From assembly GCA_015277795.1 (NCBI GenBank), contig CP063848.1, positions 744,001 to 808,000 on the forward strand: 64,000 nucleotides of DNA, read 5' to 3'. A program made the position numbers and the translations under genes. This document shows, piece after piece, positions 29,771-39,398 of this stretch (position 1 is the first letter of the stretch; every line of letters begins with the position of its first letter). Source of the DNA: Massilia sp. UMI-21. Lineage in GTDB: Bacteria; Pseudomonadota; Gammaproteobacteria; Burkholderiales; Burkholderiaceae_D. The notes under the pieces are model-generated. The model was not told where the DNA came from. It was given only the letters and a program-made list of their open reading frames with translations, and made no database searches.

Positions 29771-31668
29771 GGGGTCTCCAGTGCCGCTGCGACCTGCGAC
29801 GCTTGCTGCGCCAGCCGGGTGCGGGTGGCTTCCAGCGCCGCTTGCGTGCTGGCGAAGGCGGCGATCTTCTGCTCCAGGCTGTCGGTGGCGTCGTGGATGC
29901 GCTGGATCGAGGACTGGCGGTGGCGCAGCTGGTCGCGGTGCTGGCGGACCGCCGTCTCGAGCGGCGCCATGATCAGCTTGAGCCAGGTTTCGGCCTCGAG
30001 GTTGGCGGCGCGGAAGCAGTGCCGCACGCGCGAGGCGATCGAATCGAAGAAGCGCTCCAGCAGCGTGGCGCGGCTGGTCATGAGCAGGGTAGCGGTGCCG
30101 AACTGCTTCAGGAACAGCTCCTCGATCTCGATCAGTTCGCGGCGGTAGCGCTCGAGCGAGAGCGCCATCGGGCTGCCCAGGGACAGGCCGTGCTCGGCCG
30201 AGAACTTGCGAAGCATGCTGTCCATCATGGCGCCGATCTCTTCCACCTTGCCGGCCGAGGCGTCGAGCCTGGCGCGCATCGCCTCGAAATAGCTGCGCAC
30301 CGGGGCGCGCATGCCGGTCGCGAAGCGCAAGGCCTGCATGGCGGCGCGTACCGCCTCGGCCTGCTCCTGCACCGCCTCCATGCCCAGCGTCGAATACAGT
30401 TCGGTCGACAGGCGGGCGAATACCGCGCGCGTGCCCTGCAGCTTGACCAGGCTGGCGTCGAATTCCTTCTTTTCCATCTCGACGCGGCGCATCATGTGCG
30501 CGATCATGCCCTGGTTCTTGCCGCGCAGGCTTTTCAGTTCCTGCTGCTGCTCGAGCAGGTCGCGCATGCGCGCCGTCGCCAGCACCTGCTGACCGCCGGC
30601 GAGCAATGCCAGGTCGCCGCGCAGCTGGCCGGCGATGATCGCGCGGCGCGCGGGAATCAGGTCGTGGAACAGGGCCGCTTCGAGCGCACCCAGGCGGCTT
30701 TTCTCGAACAGGGCCATGTCGCCGTTGATCTTGCCGACCAGGGCCTTCTGCGCCGACACCGGGTACACCCGCGCGCTGTCCAGTCCCAGCAACTGGGCCA
30801 CCTCGATCTGCTGGCGCGCGATCTCGGCATCGTTTTCCTGGGGCGTGCGCAACTCGTCCCACATCGCGTCGATCTTGTTCAGCACCGCCATGCGTCCCGG
30901 GCCGGCGCCGATGTGGGTGCGCCACACGGCGATATCGCTCTTGGTGACGCCGGTCTCGGCGGCCAGGATGAACAGCACCGCGTGGGCGTTCGGAATCAGC
31001 TTGAGGGTCAGCTCGGGCTCGGTGCCGATCGCGTTCAGGCCCGGCGTGTCGAGGATCACCAGGCCCTGCTTCAGGAGCGGGTGGGGCAGGTTGATGATGG
31101 CGTGGCGCCACCGCGGGATCTCGATCGTGCCGTCCGCCGCCAGGCTGGTGGCGCTGTCCGGATCGTCCGGGTCCCACAGGCCGTACTGCTGCGCCTCGCC
31201 GGCGGGGACGCGGCGCGTCTGGCTCACCTGGCGGAACGCCTCGCTCATGCGTTCCGGTGCGTCGAGCTCGAGCGGCAGAACGGTCCAGGCGCCGGTGTCT
31301 TCGCGATAGTCGCTGGTGGACAGGTGCTGGCTGCGGGTCTCGATCGGCAGTAGGCGGATGCAGGGCGGCAGCGCCGCGTCGTACAGCAGCTCGGTCGGGC
31401 ACATCGTGGTGCGCCCGGCGCTGGACGGCAGGATGCGCTGGCCGTAGTCGGCAAAGAAGATCGCGTTGATCAGCTCGGTTTTGCCGCGCGAGAACTCGGC
31501 CACGAAGGCCACCGACAGGCGGTCGTCGCGCAGCCGCGCCAGGGCCCGCTCGAGCTGCTGCTCGCCGGTGCCGTCGATCAGCGCCGCCTCGCGCAGCGCA
31601 GCTCCGTAGCCTTCCAGCGCGTCCGCGACGGTGGCGCGCCATGCGCCATACTGTTGAAAATCCTGCAT
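29767..31668 (-). CDS. Dynamin-like GTPase
   Basis: A 633-residue large GTPase. The N-terminal G domain has G1 (AEFSRGKTELIN, about residues 56-67), G3 (VILDTPGLNAIG) and G4 (LNKIDAMWDEL). It is followed by long helical regions (about 350-633), including coiled-coil stretches such as RDLLEQQQELKSLRGKNQG and a C-terminal LEQKIAAFASTQAALEATRTRLAQQ. This is the stalk-like architecture of bacterial dynamin-like proteins, which remodel membranes or act at division sites and in stress. The true substrate is unknown. The ATG at 31668 is the first Met of the conserved part. It overlaps mutY by 4 bp and lies downstream of mutM. Confidence 0.85.
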   Translation of the reverse strand: MQDFQQYGAWRATVADALEGYGAALREAALIDGTGEQQLERALARLRDDRLSVAFVAEFSRGKTELINAIFFADYGQRILPSSAGRTTMCPTELLYDAALPPCIRLLPIETRSQHLSTSDYREDTGAWTVLPLELDAPERMSEAFRQVSQTRRVPAGEAQQYGLWDPDDPDSATSLAADGTIEIPRWRHAIINLPHPLLKQGLVILDTPGLNAIGTEPELTLKLIPNAHAVLFILAAETGVTKSDIAVWRTHIGAGPGRMAVLNKIDAMWDELRTPQENDAEIARQQIEVAQLLGLDSARVYPVSAQKALVGKINGDMALFEKSRLGALEAALFHDLIPARRAIIAGQLRGDLALLAGGQQVLATARMRDLLEQQQELKSLRGKNQGMIAHMMRRVEMEKKEFDASLVKLQGTRAVFARLSTELYSTLGMEAVQEQAEAVRAAMQALRFATGMRAPVRSYFEAMRARLDASAGKVEEIGAMMDSMLRKFSAEHGLSLGSPMALSLERYRRELIEIEELFLKQFGTATLLMTSRATLLERFFDSIASRVRHCFRAANLEAETWLKLIMAPLETAVRQHRDQLRHRQSSIQRIHDATDSLEQKIAAFASTQAALEATRTRLAQQASQVAAALETP

Positions 31669-31686
31669 GTTTCTAAGACCCGGTTC

Positions 31687-31812
31687 TTGTAGGGCGGCCG
31701 GCCATGCCGGCCGCGGGTCCAGACAGTAGACGCGCTGAGGCGATGCATACCGGAGCTGGACGCGCGGTCGGCGAAGCGTGATCCGGTCCACCGGACCAGA
31801 TCACCCCTACGA
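31687..31812. repeat. Degenerate CCACCCTAC-family repeat between mutM and the GTPase gene
   Basis: GTAGGGCGGCCGGC on the left and CACCCCTACG on the right, with GGACGCGCGGTCGGCGAAG inside, match the pattern of the other copies with more mismatches. It occupies the 145-bp gap between the mutM stop and the GTPase start. Confidence 0.45.
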
Positions 31813-31813
31813 T

Positions 31814-32659
31814 TCATCGCTGGCACTGCACGCAGTAGAAGGTCGAGCGCTGGCCCTGCTTGATCTGGCGGACCGGCGTCCCACAGTTGCGGCAGGGCAC
31901 TCCAGCACGATCATAGACGAAATATGTCTGCTGGAAATACCCAGATTGTCCGTTTACTGCAATAAAGTCTTTCAAGCTGCTGCCGCCCTGCACGATCGCG
32001 GCGGCGAGGATGTCCTTGATCGCTTCGGCCAGCCGGTCATAGCGGGCGCGGCTGATGCGCGCGGCTGGGGTTTTCGGGTTGATCCCGGCCCGGAACAGGC
32101 TTTCGCAGGCGTAGATGTTGCCGACCCCCACCACGATGTCGCCCGCCAGCAGGACCTGCTTGATCGGCGCATTGCGCTTGCGCGTCGCGCGCCACAGGAG
32201 TTCGCCCGAAAAACCCTCGCCCAGCGGTTCGACGCCGAGGCCGCGCAGCAGCAGGTGCGCGTCGAGTTCGCCTTCTTCCTTGCCGTGCCAGAGCACGGCG
32301 CCGAAGCGGCGCGGATCGTGCAGGCGCAAGACCTGCCTGCCCTCGGGACCCGCATCGGCCCCGGCCACGACCAGGTCGAAGTGGTCGTGCTTGCGCGGCT
32401 CGATCCCCGGGGGCAGCACCCGCAGGTGGCCCGACATGCCGAGGTGGACGATCAGGGTGCCGTGCTCGAATTCGATCAGGAGGTACTTGCCGCGGCGGCC
32501 GGTGCCCAGGATGCGGCGCCCGGCCAGCAGCTCGGCCAGCTCCGGCGGGAAGGGCCAGCGCAGGCCTGCGCGGCGCAGTACCACCTGCTCGACGATGCGG
32601 CCTTCGATATGGGGCGCGACACCGCGCCGGGTGACTTCGACTTCTGGCAGTTCAGGCAT
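31814..32659 (-). CDS. mutM: Formamidopyrimidine-DNA glycosylase MutM (Fpg)
   Basis: Excises 8-oxoguanine and formamidopyrimidines. The 281-residue enzyme starts MPELPEVE, the processed Pro1-Glu2 catalytic N-terminus, which fixes the start at 32659 rather than 12 bases earlier. The conserved Lys is in [12 protein letters not shown]2TH residues are in [17 protein letters not shown], and the zinc finger is [10 protein letters not shown]...YCVQC. Upstream of the dynamin-like gene and mutY on the same strand. Confidence 0.95.
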   Translation of the reverse strand: MPELPEVEVTRRGVAPHIEGRIVEQVVLRRAGLRWPFPPELAELLAGRRILGTGRRGKYLLIEFEHGTLIVHLGMSGHLRVLPPGIEPRKHDHFDLVVAGADAGPEGRQVLRLHDPRRFGAVLWHGKEEGELDAHLLLRGLGVEPLGEGFSGELLWRATRKRNAPIKQVLLAGDIVVGVGNIYACESLFRAGINPKTPAARISRARYDRLAEAIKDILAAAIVQGGSSLKDFIAVNGQSGYFQQTYFVYDRAGVPCRNCGTPVRQIKQGQRSTFYCVQCQR

Positions 32660-32775
32660 GGGGAGTGTCAATTCTTAGGCAGCGATTAAGCTGCGGAGAT
32701 AAATGGCGCTGCCGTGCACGCGGGCGCATGCTTGAGCGTAGAATCAGACAACATCTCAGAACCCCTGGAATTGCC

Positions 32776-34623
32776 TTGAAAAACGCTTTCGTCATTGTAA
32801 CCCTCTCCAGCATCCTGGCGGCATGCACTGTCGCGCAGGCACAGCAGCCTGCACAGCAGGGTGCGGCAGGCGCGTCCTCCGGCGCCCCCGCGGCCGCCGA
32901 AGCGGCCTCCGGCCAGGACGGGGAGCCAGGCGCCGCAGCAGACGCGCCCAGCGAAGAAGCGCTCGCGGCGAAAGCCCGGGCCGAGGCGGAAGCGCGCTTG
33001 CCGAAGGTCGAGCTGACCAGCACGATGCTGAAGCAGTTACTTAAGGCCGAGTTTGCTTTTCGCAAGGGCGACTGGCAGGGACCGTACCTGACCATGCTCT
33101 CGCTGGCCCAGCAGACGCGCGACCCGCGCCTGGCGCGCCGCGCGGCCGAGATGGCGGTCACGGCCCGCCAGGCGGACGACACGCTGGCCGCGGTGCGCCT
33201 GTGGCGCGAGCTCGATCCGGAATCGGACGAGGCGACCCAGTACTTCGTCGGCATGGTGGTCGGCTCGGACAATATCGCCGACGTCGAACCGATCTTCGTG
33301 GAGCGCCTGCGCGCAGCCCCGGCCGACAAGCGCGGCCTGCTGCTGTTCCAGATCCAGCAACTGCTGGGGCGCGCCAAGGACAAGGAGGCCGCCGCGGCGA
33401 TGCTCGAGCGCGTCATCGCGCCTTACAACGACAGCTTCGAAGCGCACATCGTGCGCGCCCAGGCGGCGCTGGCGCGCGGCGACAAGGATGCGGCCCGGCG
33501 CGCGGCCCAGGCCGCCCTGGAGGCCAGGCCCGACTCGGAAATCGCGGTGCTGATGATGGCCCAGGTGCTCGACGACGACGCCAAGGTCGGCCCGATGCTG
33601 GAGGCCTTCCTCGAGACCCATCCGGAAGCGCGCGAGGTGCGCGCCGCCCATGCCCGCGTGCTGGTCAGCCAGAAGCGGTATCCGCAGGCGCGCGCCCAGT
33701 TCGAGGCCTTGCTCAAGGAACGTCCGGACGACGCCGGCAACCTGTACGCGCTGGGCGTGCTGGCGGCGCAGATGAACGATGTCCAGGGCGCCGAAACCTA
33801 TTTCACGCGCTTCGTCGAGGTGCTCGGCCGCAATCCGGGCGACGAGCGCGACCCGACCCGCGCGCTCTTGACGCTGGCGCAAATCGCGCAAGAGCGGGGC
33901 GATGACGCGGCGGCGCTGGCCTGGCTCGAGAAAATCCCCGCCGGCACCGAGCCGCAACTGCAGTTCAGCGCGCAACTGCGCCGCGCGCAACTGCTGGCCC
34001 GCCAGGGCGACCTGGCGGGCGCGCGCAAGCTGCTGGCCGGCCTGAAGCCGGCCGAGCCAGCGCAGCAGGCCCAGGTGGCGGCAGCCGACTCGCAACTGCT
34101 GCGCGACGCCGGCCGCACGCTCGAGGCCTATGCGCTGATGGAGGCCGCCGCCAAACGCTTCCCGAAGAATCCCGACCTGCTGTACGACTTCGCGTTGCTG
34201 GCCGAGAAGGTCGGCCGCGTCGACGTGATGGAAAAGGCCTTGCGCGAGGTGATGACGCTGGCGCCGGACAACCACCACGCCTACAACGCCCTCGGCTATT
34301 CGCTGGCCGAACGCAACGTGCGCCTGCAGGAAGCCCAGGCCCTGGTGGCCAAGGCGCTCGCGATGGCGCCCGGCGACCCGTTCATCATGGACAGCATGGG
34401 TTGGGTGCAGTACCGCATGGGCAATCTCGACGAGGCCGAGAAGCACCTGCGCAATGCCTATGCGCTGCGGCGCGATCCCGAGATCGCCGTGCACCTGGGC
34501 GAGGTGCTGTTCCAGAAAGGGCAGCAGGCCGCGGCGCAGGCGTTGTGGCGCGAAGCGCGCGCCAAGGATCCGCAGAACGACACGCTGCGCAGTACGCTGG
34601 CGCGCCTGCGCCAGAGCTTGTGA
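32776..34623 (+). CDS. TPR-repeat lipoprotein upstream of lolB
   Basis: A tetratricopeptide-repeat protein of about 615 residues. A TTG start at 32776 gives a short lipoprotein signal (LKNAFVIVTLSSILAAC; lipobox at residue 17). An ATG at 32728 would give an atypically long N-terminus. After an Ala/Gln/Pro-rich linker, TPR-like helices run through the protein; the clearest are near the C-terminus (NHHAYNALGYSLAERN, PFIMDSMGWVQYRMGNLDEAEKHLRNAY). The position beside lolB-ispE is conserved in betaproteobacteria, and a role in outer-membrane or envelope assembly is possible but unproven. Confidence 0.8.
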   Translation: MKNAFVIVTLSSILAACTVAQAQQPAQQGAAGASSGAPAAAEAASGQDGEPGAAADAPSEEALAAKARAEAEARLPKVELTSTMLKQLLKAEFAFRKGDWQGPYLTMLSLAQQTRDPRLARRAAEMAVTARQADDTLAAVRLWRELDPESDEATQYFVGMVVGSDNIADVEPIFVERLRAAPADKRGLLLFQIQQLLGRAKDKEAAAAMLERVIAPYNDSFEAHIVRAQAALARGDKDAARRAAQAALEARPDSEIAVLMMAQVLDDDAKVGPMLEAFLETHPEAREVRAAHARVLVSQKRYPQARAQFEALLKERPDDAGNLYALGVLAAQMNDVQGAETYFTRFVEVLGRNPGDERDPTRALLTLAQIAQERGDDAAALAWLEKIPAGTEPQLQFSAQLRRAQLLARQGDLAGARKLLAGLKPAEPAQQAQVAAADSQLLRDAGRTLEAYALMEAAAKRFPKNPDLLYDFALLAEKVGRVDVMEKALREVMTLAPDNHHAYNALGYSLAERNVRLQEAQALVAKALAMAPGDPFIMDSMGWVQYRMGNLDEAEKHLRNAYALRRDPEIAVHLGEVLFQKGQQAAAQALWREARAKDPQNDTLRSTLARLRQSL

Positions 34624-34705
34624 AATAATCCACGCCTTGCCGGCCGCTTCGATGCGGCCGCGCATCGAAGCAAGCCCGTTCCATCAACTACCCATTCATT
34701 TGCCG

Positions 34706-35302
34706 ATGCCGATTACCCGACGCCTGACCCTGCTCGCCCTCGCCGCCGCCCTGGCCGGCTGCGCCACCACCAGCACCAATGTCGCCACCGTGGGCGCCTA
34801 CCGCGACACGATCGACCTGGGCGGCCGCCTGTCGGTGAACTACCAGAAGGACGGCAAGGTGGAATCGCTGACCGGCAGCTTCGACTGGGCGCAGCGTCCG
34901 GGCAGCGTGGACGTCACCCTGGCCAATCCGCTGGGGCAGACCGTGGCGACGATCCAGGTGACGCCGCAGTCGGCCACGCTGACCCAGGCCGGCCGAGAGC
35001 CGCTGACCGAGGCGAATATCGATACCCTGACCCAGCGCACGCTGGGCTGGCCGCTGCCGGTGTCCGGCCTGCGCGACTGGCTGCAGGGTTATGCCGTGGA
35101 TGCGCAGGGCCAACGTTTTGCCGCGTCGCCGGCGAAGAACGAGGTGAGCACCCGGGACGGCTGGCGCCTGCGTTTCGTCGAGTGGCAAGACCCGAACGCG
35201 GCCAAGCCCTTGCCGCGCGTAATTCACGCGACGCGCAGCGCGGCCGGCGACATTCAAGACCTGTCGATTCGCATCGTCATCAATCCCGCAGGGCAGGGCT
35301 GA
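34706..35302 (+). CDS. lolB: Outer-membrane lipoprotein receptor LolB
   Basis: Accepts lipoproteins from LolA and inserts them into the outer membrane. 198 residues with lipobox LAGC (Cys at about 19), then an unclosed beta-barrel domain (YRDTIDLGGRLSVNYQKDGK, LTGSFDWAQRPGSVDVTLANPLGQ, LPVSGLRDWLQG). It lies between the TPR lipoprotein gene and ispE, 6 bp before ispE, as in other proteobacteria. Confidence 0.92.
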   Translation: MPITRRLTLLALAAALAGCATTSTNVATVGAYRDTIDLGGRLSVNYQKDGKVESLTGSFDWAQRPGSVDVTLANPLGQTVATIQVTPQSATLTQAGREPLTEANIDTLTQRTLGWPLPVSGLRDWLQGYAVDAQGQRFAASPAKNEVSTRDGWRLRFVEWQDPNAAKPLPRVIHATRSAAGDIQDLSIRIVINPAGQG

Positions 35303-35308
35303 GCACAC

Positions 35309-36220
35309 ATGCGTTCGCTGCATCATTGCCCGGCGCCGGCCAAGCTGAATTTGTTCCTGCACGTGACCGGCCGCCGCGCCGACGGCTACCATCTGCTGCA
35401 AAGCGTGTTCCAGCTGATCGACCACGGCGACACCCTGCATTTCGACCTGCGCGCAGACGACCGGATCGTGCGCACCACCGAGGTCCCGGGCGTTGCGCAA
35501 GACCAGGACCTGATCGTGCGCGCCTTGCGCCTGCTGCAGGCGGAATATGCGCGCCGCCATGGCCGCGTGCCGCCGGGCATCGACGTGGCGGTCGAGAAGA
35601 TCCTGCCGATGGGAGGCGGGCTGGGTGGCGGCTCTTCGGATGCCGCCACTGCGCTGATGGCGGGCAACCACCTGTGGCAGGCCGGATTCACGCAGCAGAA
35701 ACTGATGGAGATCGGCTTGCCGCTGGGCGCCGACATCCCCTTCTTCCTGTTCGGCGAGACCGCGTTCGTCGAGGGCGTGGGCGAAGCCCTGCAGCCCGTG
35801 CCAGGCCCGGATTGCTGGTATGTGGTGATCGAGCCGGGCGTGTCGGTGCCGACCCCGGCGATTTTTTCAGCGCCCGATTTGACGAGGGACACCAGACCCG
35901 TTACAATAGCGGACTTTTCCAGCAGCTATGTTGGTAACTGCGGTGTTTCAGGCAAGCAGTTAGGCTTCGGAAAGAATGATTTGCAGGACGTGGCTGAGCG
36001 CCTGTTCCCGCCGGTAGCAGAGGCGGTGACATGGTTGGGAAGTTACGGCGATGCCAGGATGACTGGCTCGGGGGCATGTGTGTTTTGTGCCTTCTCCAGC
36101 GAGCGTGAGGCGGACCAGGTTCTGGCACAGGTGCCAAGACAGTGGAAAGCCTGGAAAGCGCATTCGCTAGAGAGTCACCCGATGAAATCGCTCTTGCATA
36201 ATCAAGCAGTTATAGAATAA
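35309..36220 (+). CDS. ispE: 4-diphosphocytidyl-2-C-methyl-D-erythritol kinase IspE
   Basis: GHMP kinase of the MEP isoprenoid pathway. 303 residues: N-terminal PAPAKLNLFLHVTGRRADGYH, the ATP-binding glycine loop LPMGGGLGGGSSDAATAL (about residues 98-115), and the C-terminal GHMP motif ARMTGSGACVFCAF. The 3' half of the gene contains a near-consensus sigma-70 promoter (35879-35907) facing tRNA-Gln and prs. It shares its operon with lolB. Confidence 0.94.
   Translation: MRSLHHCPAPAKLNLFLHVTGRRADGYHLLQSVFQLIDHGDTLHFDLRADDRIVRTTEVPGVAQDQDLIVRALRLLQAEYARRHGRVPPGIDVAVEKILPMGGGLGGGSSDAATALMAGNHLWQAGFTQQKLMEIGLPLGADIPFFLFGETAFVEGVGEALQPVPGPDCWYVVIEPGVSVPTPAIFSAPDLTRDTRPVTIADFSSSYVGNCGVSGKQLGFGKNDLQDVAERLFPPVAEAVTWLGSYGDARMTGSGACVFCAFSSEREADQVLAQVPRQWKAWKAHSLESHPMKSLLHNQAVIE
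35879..35907 (+). promoter_or_regulatory. Sigma-70-like promoter inside ispE
   Basis: TTGACG (35879-35884), a 17-bp spacer and TACAAT (35902-35907). It is inside the ispE coding region and directed toward tRNA-Gln and prs. Confidence 0.5.
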
Positions 36221-36224
36221 AATT

Positions 36225-36253
36225 TTGCCTGTCGCGACGTTAGGCGTTAAAAT
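36225..36253 (+). promoter_or_regulatory. Promoter of tRNA-Gln
   Basis: TTGCCT (36225-36230), a 17-bp spacer and TAAAAT (36248-36253), 34 bp before the tRNA. The spacing and position fit a tRNA promoter, starting near 36260. Confidence 0.6.
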
Positions 36254-36287
36254 ACGCAGAATGTAACGGCAAGCAGTTCAGTCGTGT

Positions 36288-36364
36288 AGGGGAATCGCCA
36301 AGTTGGTTAAGGCACCGGATTTTGATTCCGGCATTCCAAGGTTCGAATCCTTGTTCCCCTGCCA
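36288..36364 (+). tRNA. tRNA-Gln (anticodon TTG)
   Basis: The cloverleaf can be folded fully. The acceptor stem is AGGGGAA/TTCCCCT and the anticodon stem CCGGA/TCCGG encloses the loop TTTTGAT. The T arm is CAAGG-TTCGAAT-CCTTG, the discriminator is G, and CCA is encoded (36362-36364). The anticodon TTG reads glutamine codons. The location between ispE and prs is common in betaproteobacteria. Confidence 0.95.
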
Positions 36365-36504
36365 AAGTTTTCCCGGCTGTCGAGGCATGATCCTCCAGCG
36401 GGATAAATAGCGGTGCAGCCCAGTCTGCATCGATAAGCTAATCAGCCGGTTCTTCCGGCTGATTGTTTTTCCAGTGTCAACGTTTTTCTCTTGGGACTCC
36501 CTCC

Positions 36505-37455
36505 ATGGCTTACGAAAACCTGATGGTTTTTACCGGCAACGCCAATCCGGCACTAGCAGAGGGGGTCGCTAAGAACCTCGGCATTCCACTCGGCAAAGCA
36601 GTCGTTTCGAAATTCTCGGACGGCGAAGTCATGGTCGAAATCAACGAAAACGTGCGCGGCAAGGACGTCTTCGTCCTGCAGTCGACCTGCGCACCGACCA
36701 ATGACAACCTGATGGAAATCATGCTGATGGTCGACGCGCTCAAGCGCGCATCGGCAGGCCGCATCACCGCCGCCATCCCGTATTTCGGTTACGCCCGCCA
36801 GGACCGCCGCCCGCGCTCGGCGCGTGTCGCGATCTCGGCCAAGGTGGTCGCCAACATGCTGGAAGAAGCCGGCGTCGAGCGCGTCCTGATCATGGACCTG
36901 CACGCCGACCAGATCCAGGGCTTCTTCGACATCCCGGTCGACAATATTTACGCCTCGCCGCTGCTGCTGGGTGACCTGCAAAAGCGCAACTACGACGACT
37001 TGCTGGTCGTCTCGCCGGACGTCGGCGGCGTGGTGCGTGCCCGTGCGCTGGCCAAGCGCCTCGGCTGCGACCTGGCGATCATCGACAAGCGCCGCCCGAA
37101 GGCGAACGTGTCGGAAGTCATGAACATCATCGGTGAAGTCGAAGGCCGCAACTGCGTCATCATGGACGACATGGTCGACACCGCCGGCACGCTGTGCAAG
37201 GCCGCCGAAGTGCTGAAAGAGCGCGGCGCCAAGAAAGTTGTCGCTTACTGCACGCACCCGGTCCTGTCGGGTCCTGCTATCGAGCGTATCCAGAATTCGC
37301 CGCTCGATGAACTGGTCGTCACCGACACCATCCCGCTGAGCGCGGCCGGCGCCGCCTGCACCAAGATCCGCCAGCTGACCTGCGCACCGCTGCTGGCCGA
37401 GACCTTCAAGCGGATCGTGAAGGGCGACTCGGTGATGTCGCTGTTCGTCGACTAA
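36505..37455 (+). CDS. prs: Ribose-phosphate pyrophosphokinase
   Basis: Makes PRPP from ribose 5-phosphate and ATP for nucleotide, histidine and tryptophan synthesis. 316 residues, the standard length, starting [19 protein letters not shown]. Flexible-loop and ATP residues are in [21 protein letters not shown], and the PRPP-binding motif is [18 protein letters not shown]. The start at 36505 is the family start. Probably transcribed from the tRNA-Gln or ispE-internal promoters. Confidence 0.96.
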   Translation: MAYENLMVFTGNANPALAEGVAKNLGIPLGKAVVSKFSDGEVMVEINENVRGKDVFVLQSTCAPTNDNLMEIMLMVDALKRASAGRITAAIPYFGYARQDRRPRSARVAISAKVVANMLEEAGVERVLIMDLHADQIQGFFDIPVDNIYASPLLLGDLQKRNYDDLLVVSPDVGGVVRARALAKRLGCDLAIIDKRRPKANVSEVMNIIGEVEGRNCVIMDDMVDTAGTLCKAAEVLKERGAKKVVAYCTHPVLSGPAIERIQNSPLDELVVTDTIPLSAAGAACTKIRQLTCAPLLAETFKRIVKGDSVMSLFVD

Positions 37456-37530
37456 GCAACACTCCGTCGTATCTTGCGGCGCGCCTGGCTGATGAAGCCG
37501 GCGCGCCGTTGACGTAAGTAGAACCTGGAT

Positions 37531-37546
37531 CCCCGCCTGCGCGGGG
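37531..37546. repeat. Short GC palindrome in prs-rplY spacer
   Basis: CCCCGC-CTGC-GCGGGG preceded by GGAT and followed by ACGACATG, the pattern of the common dispersed CCCGCCTGCGCGGG-type intergenic repeat of proteobacteria. The rest of the 246-bp prs-rplY spacer holds nothing recognisable except the rplY leader. Confidence 0.5.
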
Positions 37547-37701
37547 ACGACATGTTGGCGGTGCCGATATGTCGGTTTTGTATTCTTGAGCGCGCAACAT
37601 GGCGCTTATTCACGACGGCCCTGGTCGCGGGGCGGTCACCACTGGGTTACCGGGCGGGCGTCAAAGCCGGCATTCGAACCCGTTTATTTTTGGAGTTTCA
37701 C

Positions 37702-38289
37702 ATGAAAGTAGTCGCATTCAACCGCACTCAGCAGGGGACCGGAGCGAGCCGCCGCCTGCGCAAGGCTGGCCAGACCCCAGGCATCATCTACGGTGGCGCA
37801 GCAACCCCGGAACTGATCGCCCTGGACGGCAACGCCCTGTACCACGCGCTCAAGAAAGAAGCTTTCCACGGTTCGATCCTGGACCTCGAAATCGAAGGCA
37901 AGACCCAGCAAGTCCTGCTGCGCGACTTCCAGATGCACGCATACAAGCAACTGGTCCTGCACGCTGACTTCCAGCGCGTCGACGCATCGAAGCCGATCCA
38001 CACCAAGGTCACCCTGCACTACGTCAACGCCGACGTCTCGCCGGCCGTCAAGATGAGCAGCGCTGTGATCTCGCACGTGGCCAACGAGCTGGACGTCGCT
38101 TGCCTGCCGGGCAAACTGCCGGAGTTCATCGAAGTCGACCTGAGCAAGCTGGAAGCCGGCCAGTCGATCCACGTGAACGACCTGGTCCTGCCGGAAGGCG
38201 TGACCGCGCTGACCCACGGCCAGAACCTGACCCTGGTGACCACCTCGATCCCGCGCGGCGTCGCTTCGGCTGAAGCTGCTGCTGAGTAA
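37702..38289 (+). CDS. rplY: 50S ribosomal protein L25, general stress (CTC) form
   Basis: Binds 5S rRNA in the large subunit. The 195-residue CTC-type protein has the N-terminal L25 domain ([31 protein letters not shown], about residues 2-95) and the C-terminal TL5 beta domain (about 96-185). TGGAG lies 7 nt before the ATG. It is followed by pth, with which it is linked in many genomes, but here a terminator and repeat elements separate them. Confidence 0.94.
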   Translation: MKVVAFNRTQQGTGASRRLRKAGQTPGIIYGGAATPELIALDGNALYHALKKEAFHGSILDLEIEGKTQQVLLRDFQMHAYKQLVLHADFQRVDASKPIHTKVTLHYVNADVSPAVKMSSAVISHVANELDVACLPGKLPEFIEVDLSKLEAGQSIHVNDLVLPEGVTALTHGQNLTLVTTSIPRGVASAEAAAE

Positions 38290-38330
38290 TACCTTCCTTG
38301 TGGGCCGTTGCGGTGGCCTATCGGAAACGA

Positions 38331-38366
38331 AACCCGTCGTGGCGCAAGTCCGACGGGTTTTTGTTT
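38331..38366 (+). terminator. Intrinsic terminator after rplY
   Basis: Stem AACCCGTCG / CGACGGGTT with an 11-nt loop, then TTTTGTTTT. It is 42 bp after the rplY stop. Confidence 0.85.
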
Positions 38367-38367
38367 T

Positions 38368-38731
38368 CGTAGGGTGGTCGGCTTTGCCGACCGCGCGTCC
38401 AACTGTCGCGTGCGTTAACGTGACGCTTGCCGGCGCTGAACGCGCGGGCGGCGTCAGCGTACAGGCCCGTCACACTGCTCGGTAGAGCCGCCCACCCTAC
38501 GGATGACCCGTGCCACTAGCGATTTCAGCCGCCCACCCTACGAGCGGCATCGCCGCGAGTCGTAGGGTGGGCGGCTGCACCTGCAACGCTGGCAGGCCGG
38601 AAGCTGGACGCCGCCCGCGCGTTCAAACCACGGCAATGTTGCCTGTGCGTCTCTTCTCCCGCTGTTTGAACGCGTGGGCGGCGTCGATGTACGGGCTGAA
38701 CCCAATACCGGGCGGAGCCGCCCACCCTACG
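38368..38731. repeat. Cluster of CCACCCTAC-family repeats between rplY and pth
   Basis: One full copy spans 38368-38501 (CGTAGGGTGGTCGGC to CCGCCCACCCTACG). A lone terminus lies at 38527-38542 and a second full copy at 38561-38731 (CGTAGGGTGGGCGGCT to AGCCGCCCACCCTACG). The second has the inner pair GCGCGTTCAAA/TTTGAACGCG. Together they fill most of the 505-bp gap before pth; no gene is seen in it. Confidence 0.8.
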
Positions 38732-38794
38732 AAAGGCCTGCTCCGAAGTTTTTCAGCGATAATCCTGTTTTCCCAGAATCAAAGTAGACAACGC

Positions 38795-39379
38795 ATGTCC
38801 ATCCGTCTGATCGTCGGCCTCGGCAACCCGGGCCCGGAGTACGAACAAACCCGCCACAATGCCGGCTTCTGGCTGGTCGACAACCTGGCCAATTCGCTGC
38901 CGGGCTGCCGCCTGCAGCGCGAGTCGCGCTTCAATGCGATGGTGGCGAAGACCCGGATCGCCGGCAGCGAGGTCTGGCTGCTGGAACCACTGACCTACAT
39001 GAACCGTTCCGGGCAGTCGGTCGGCGCGCTGGCGCGCTTCTACAAGATCAATCCGGATGAAGTGCTGGTCGTGCACGACGAGCTCGACATGCTGCCGGGC
39101 GTGGCCAAGCTCAAGAAGGGCGGCTCCGCAGGCGGGCACAACGGCCTGAAGGACATCACCTCCAGCCTCGGCACCCAGGACTACTGGCGTCTGCGCCTGG
39201 GCATCGGTCACCCGCGCAGCCTGAACCTGCAGCAGGCCGTGGCCGACTTCGTGCTGCACCGTCCGCGCCGCGAAGAGCAGACCCTGATCGAGGAATCGAT
39301 CGACAAGGCCCTGCGCATCATTCCGCTGTGCTGCGAAGGCAAGATGGACGTGGCGATGATGCAGTTGCACACCGCCTGA
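38795..39379 (+). CDS. pth: Peptidyl-tRNA hydrolase
   Basis: Recycles peptidyl-tRNAs released by ribosomes. The 194-residue enzyme has the catalytic His in [18 protein letters not shown], Asn in [13 protein letters not shown], Asp in [11 protein letters not shown], and the [13 protein letters not shown] motif. The start at 38795 gives the normal N-terminus [10 protein letters not shown]. Confidence 0.95.
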   Translation: MSIRLIVGLGNPGPEYEQTRHNAGFWLVDNLANSLPGCRLQRESRFNAMVAKTRIAGSEVWLLEPLTYMNRSGQSVGALARFYKINPDEVLVVHDELDMLPGVAKLKKGGSAGGHNGLKDITSSLGTQDYWRLRLGIGHPRSLNLQQAVADFVLHRPRREEQTLIEESIDKALRIIPLCCEGKMDVAMMQLHTA

Positions 39380-39398
39380 GAGGCTGCGTGCAGGCGCG

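Noticed and set aside
37615..37690. tRNA-like sequence (GCATTCGAACCCG) before rplY
   Set aside because: Only a T-loop-like string is present; no acceptor, D or anticodon stems can be drawn.
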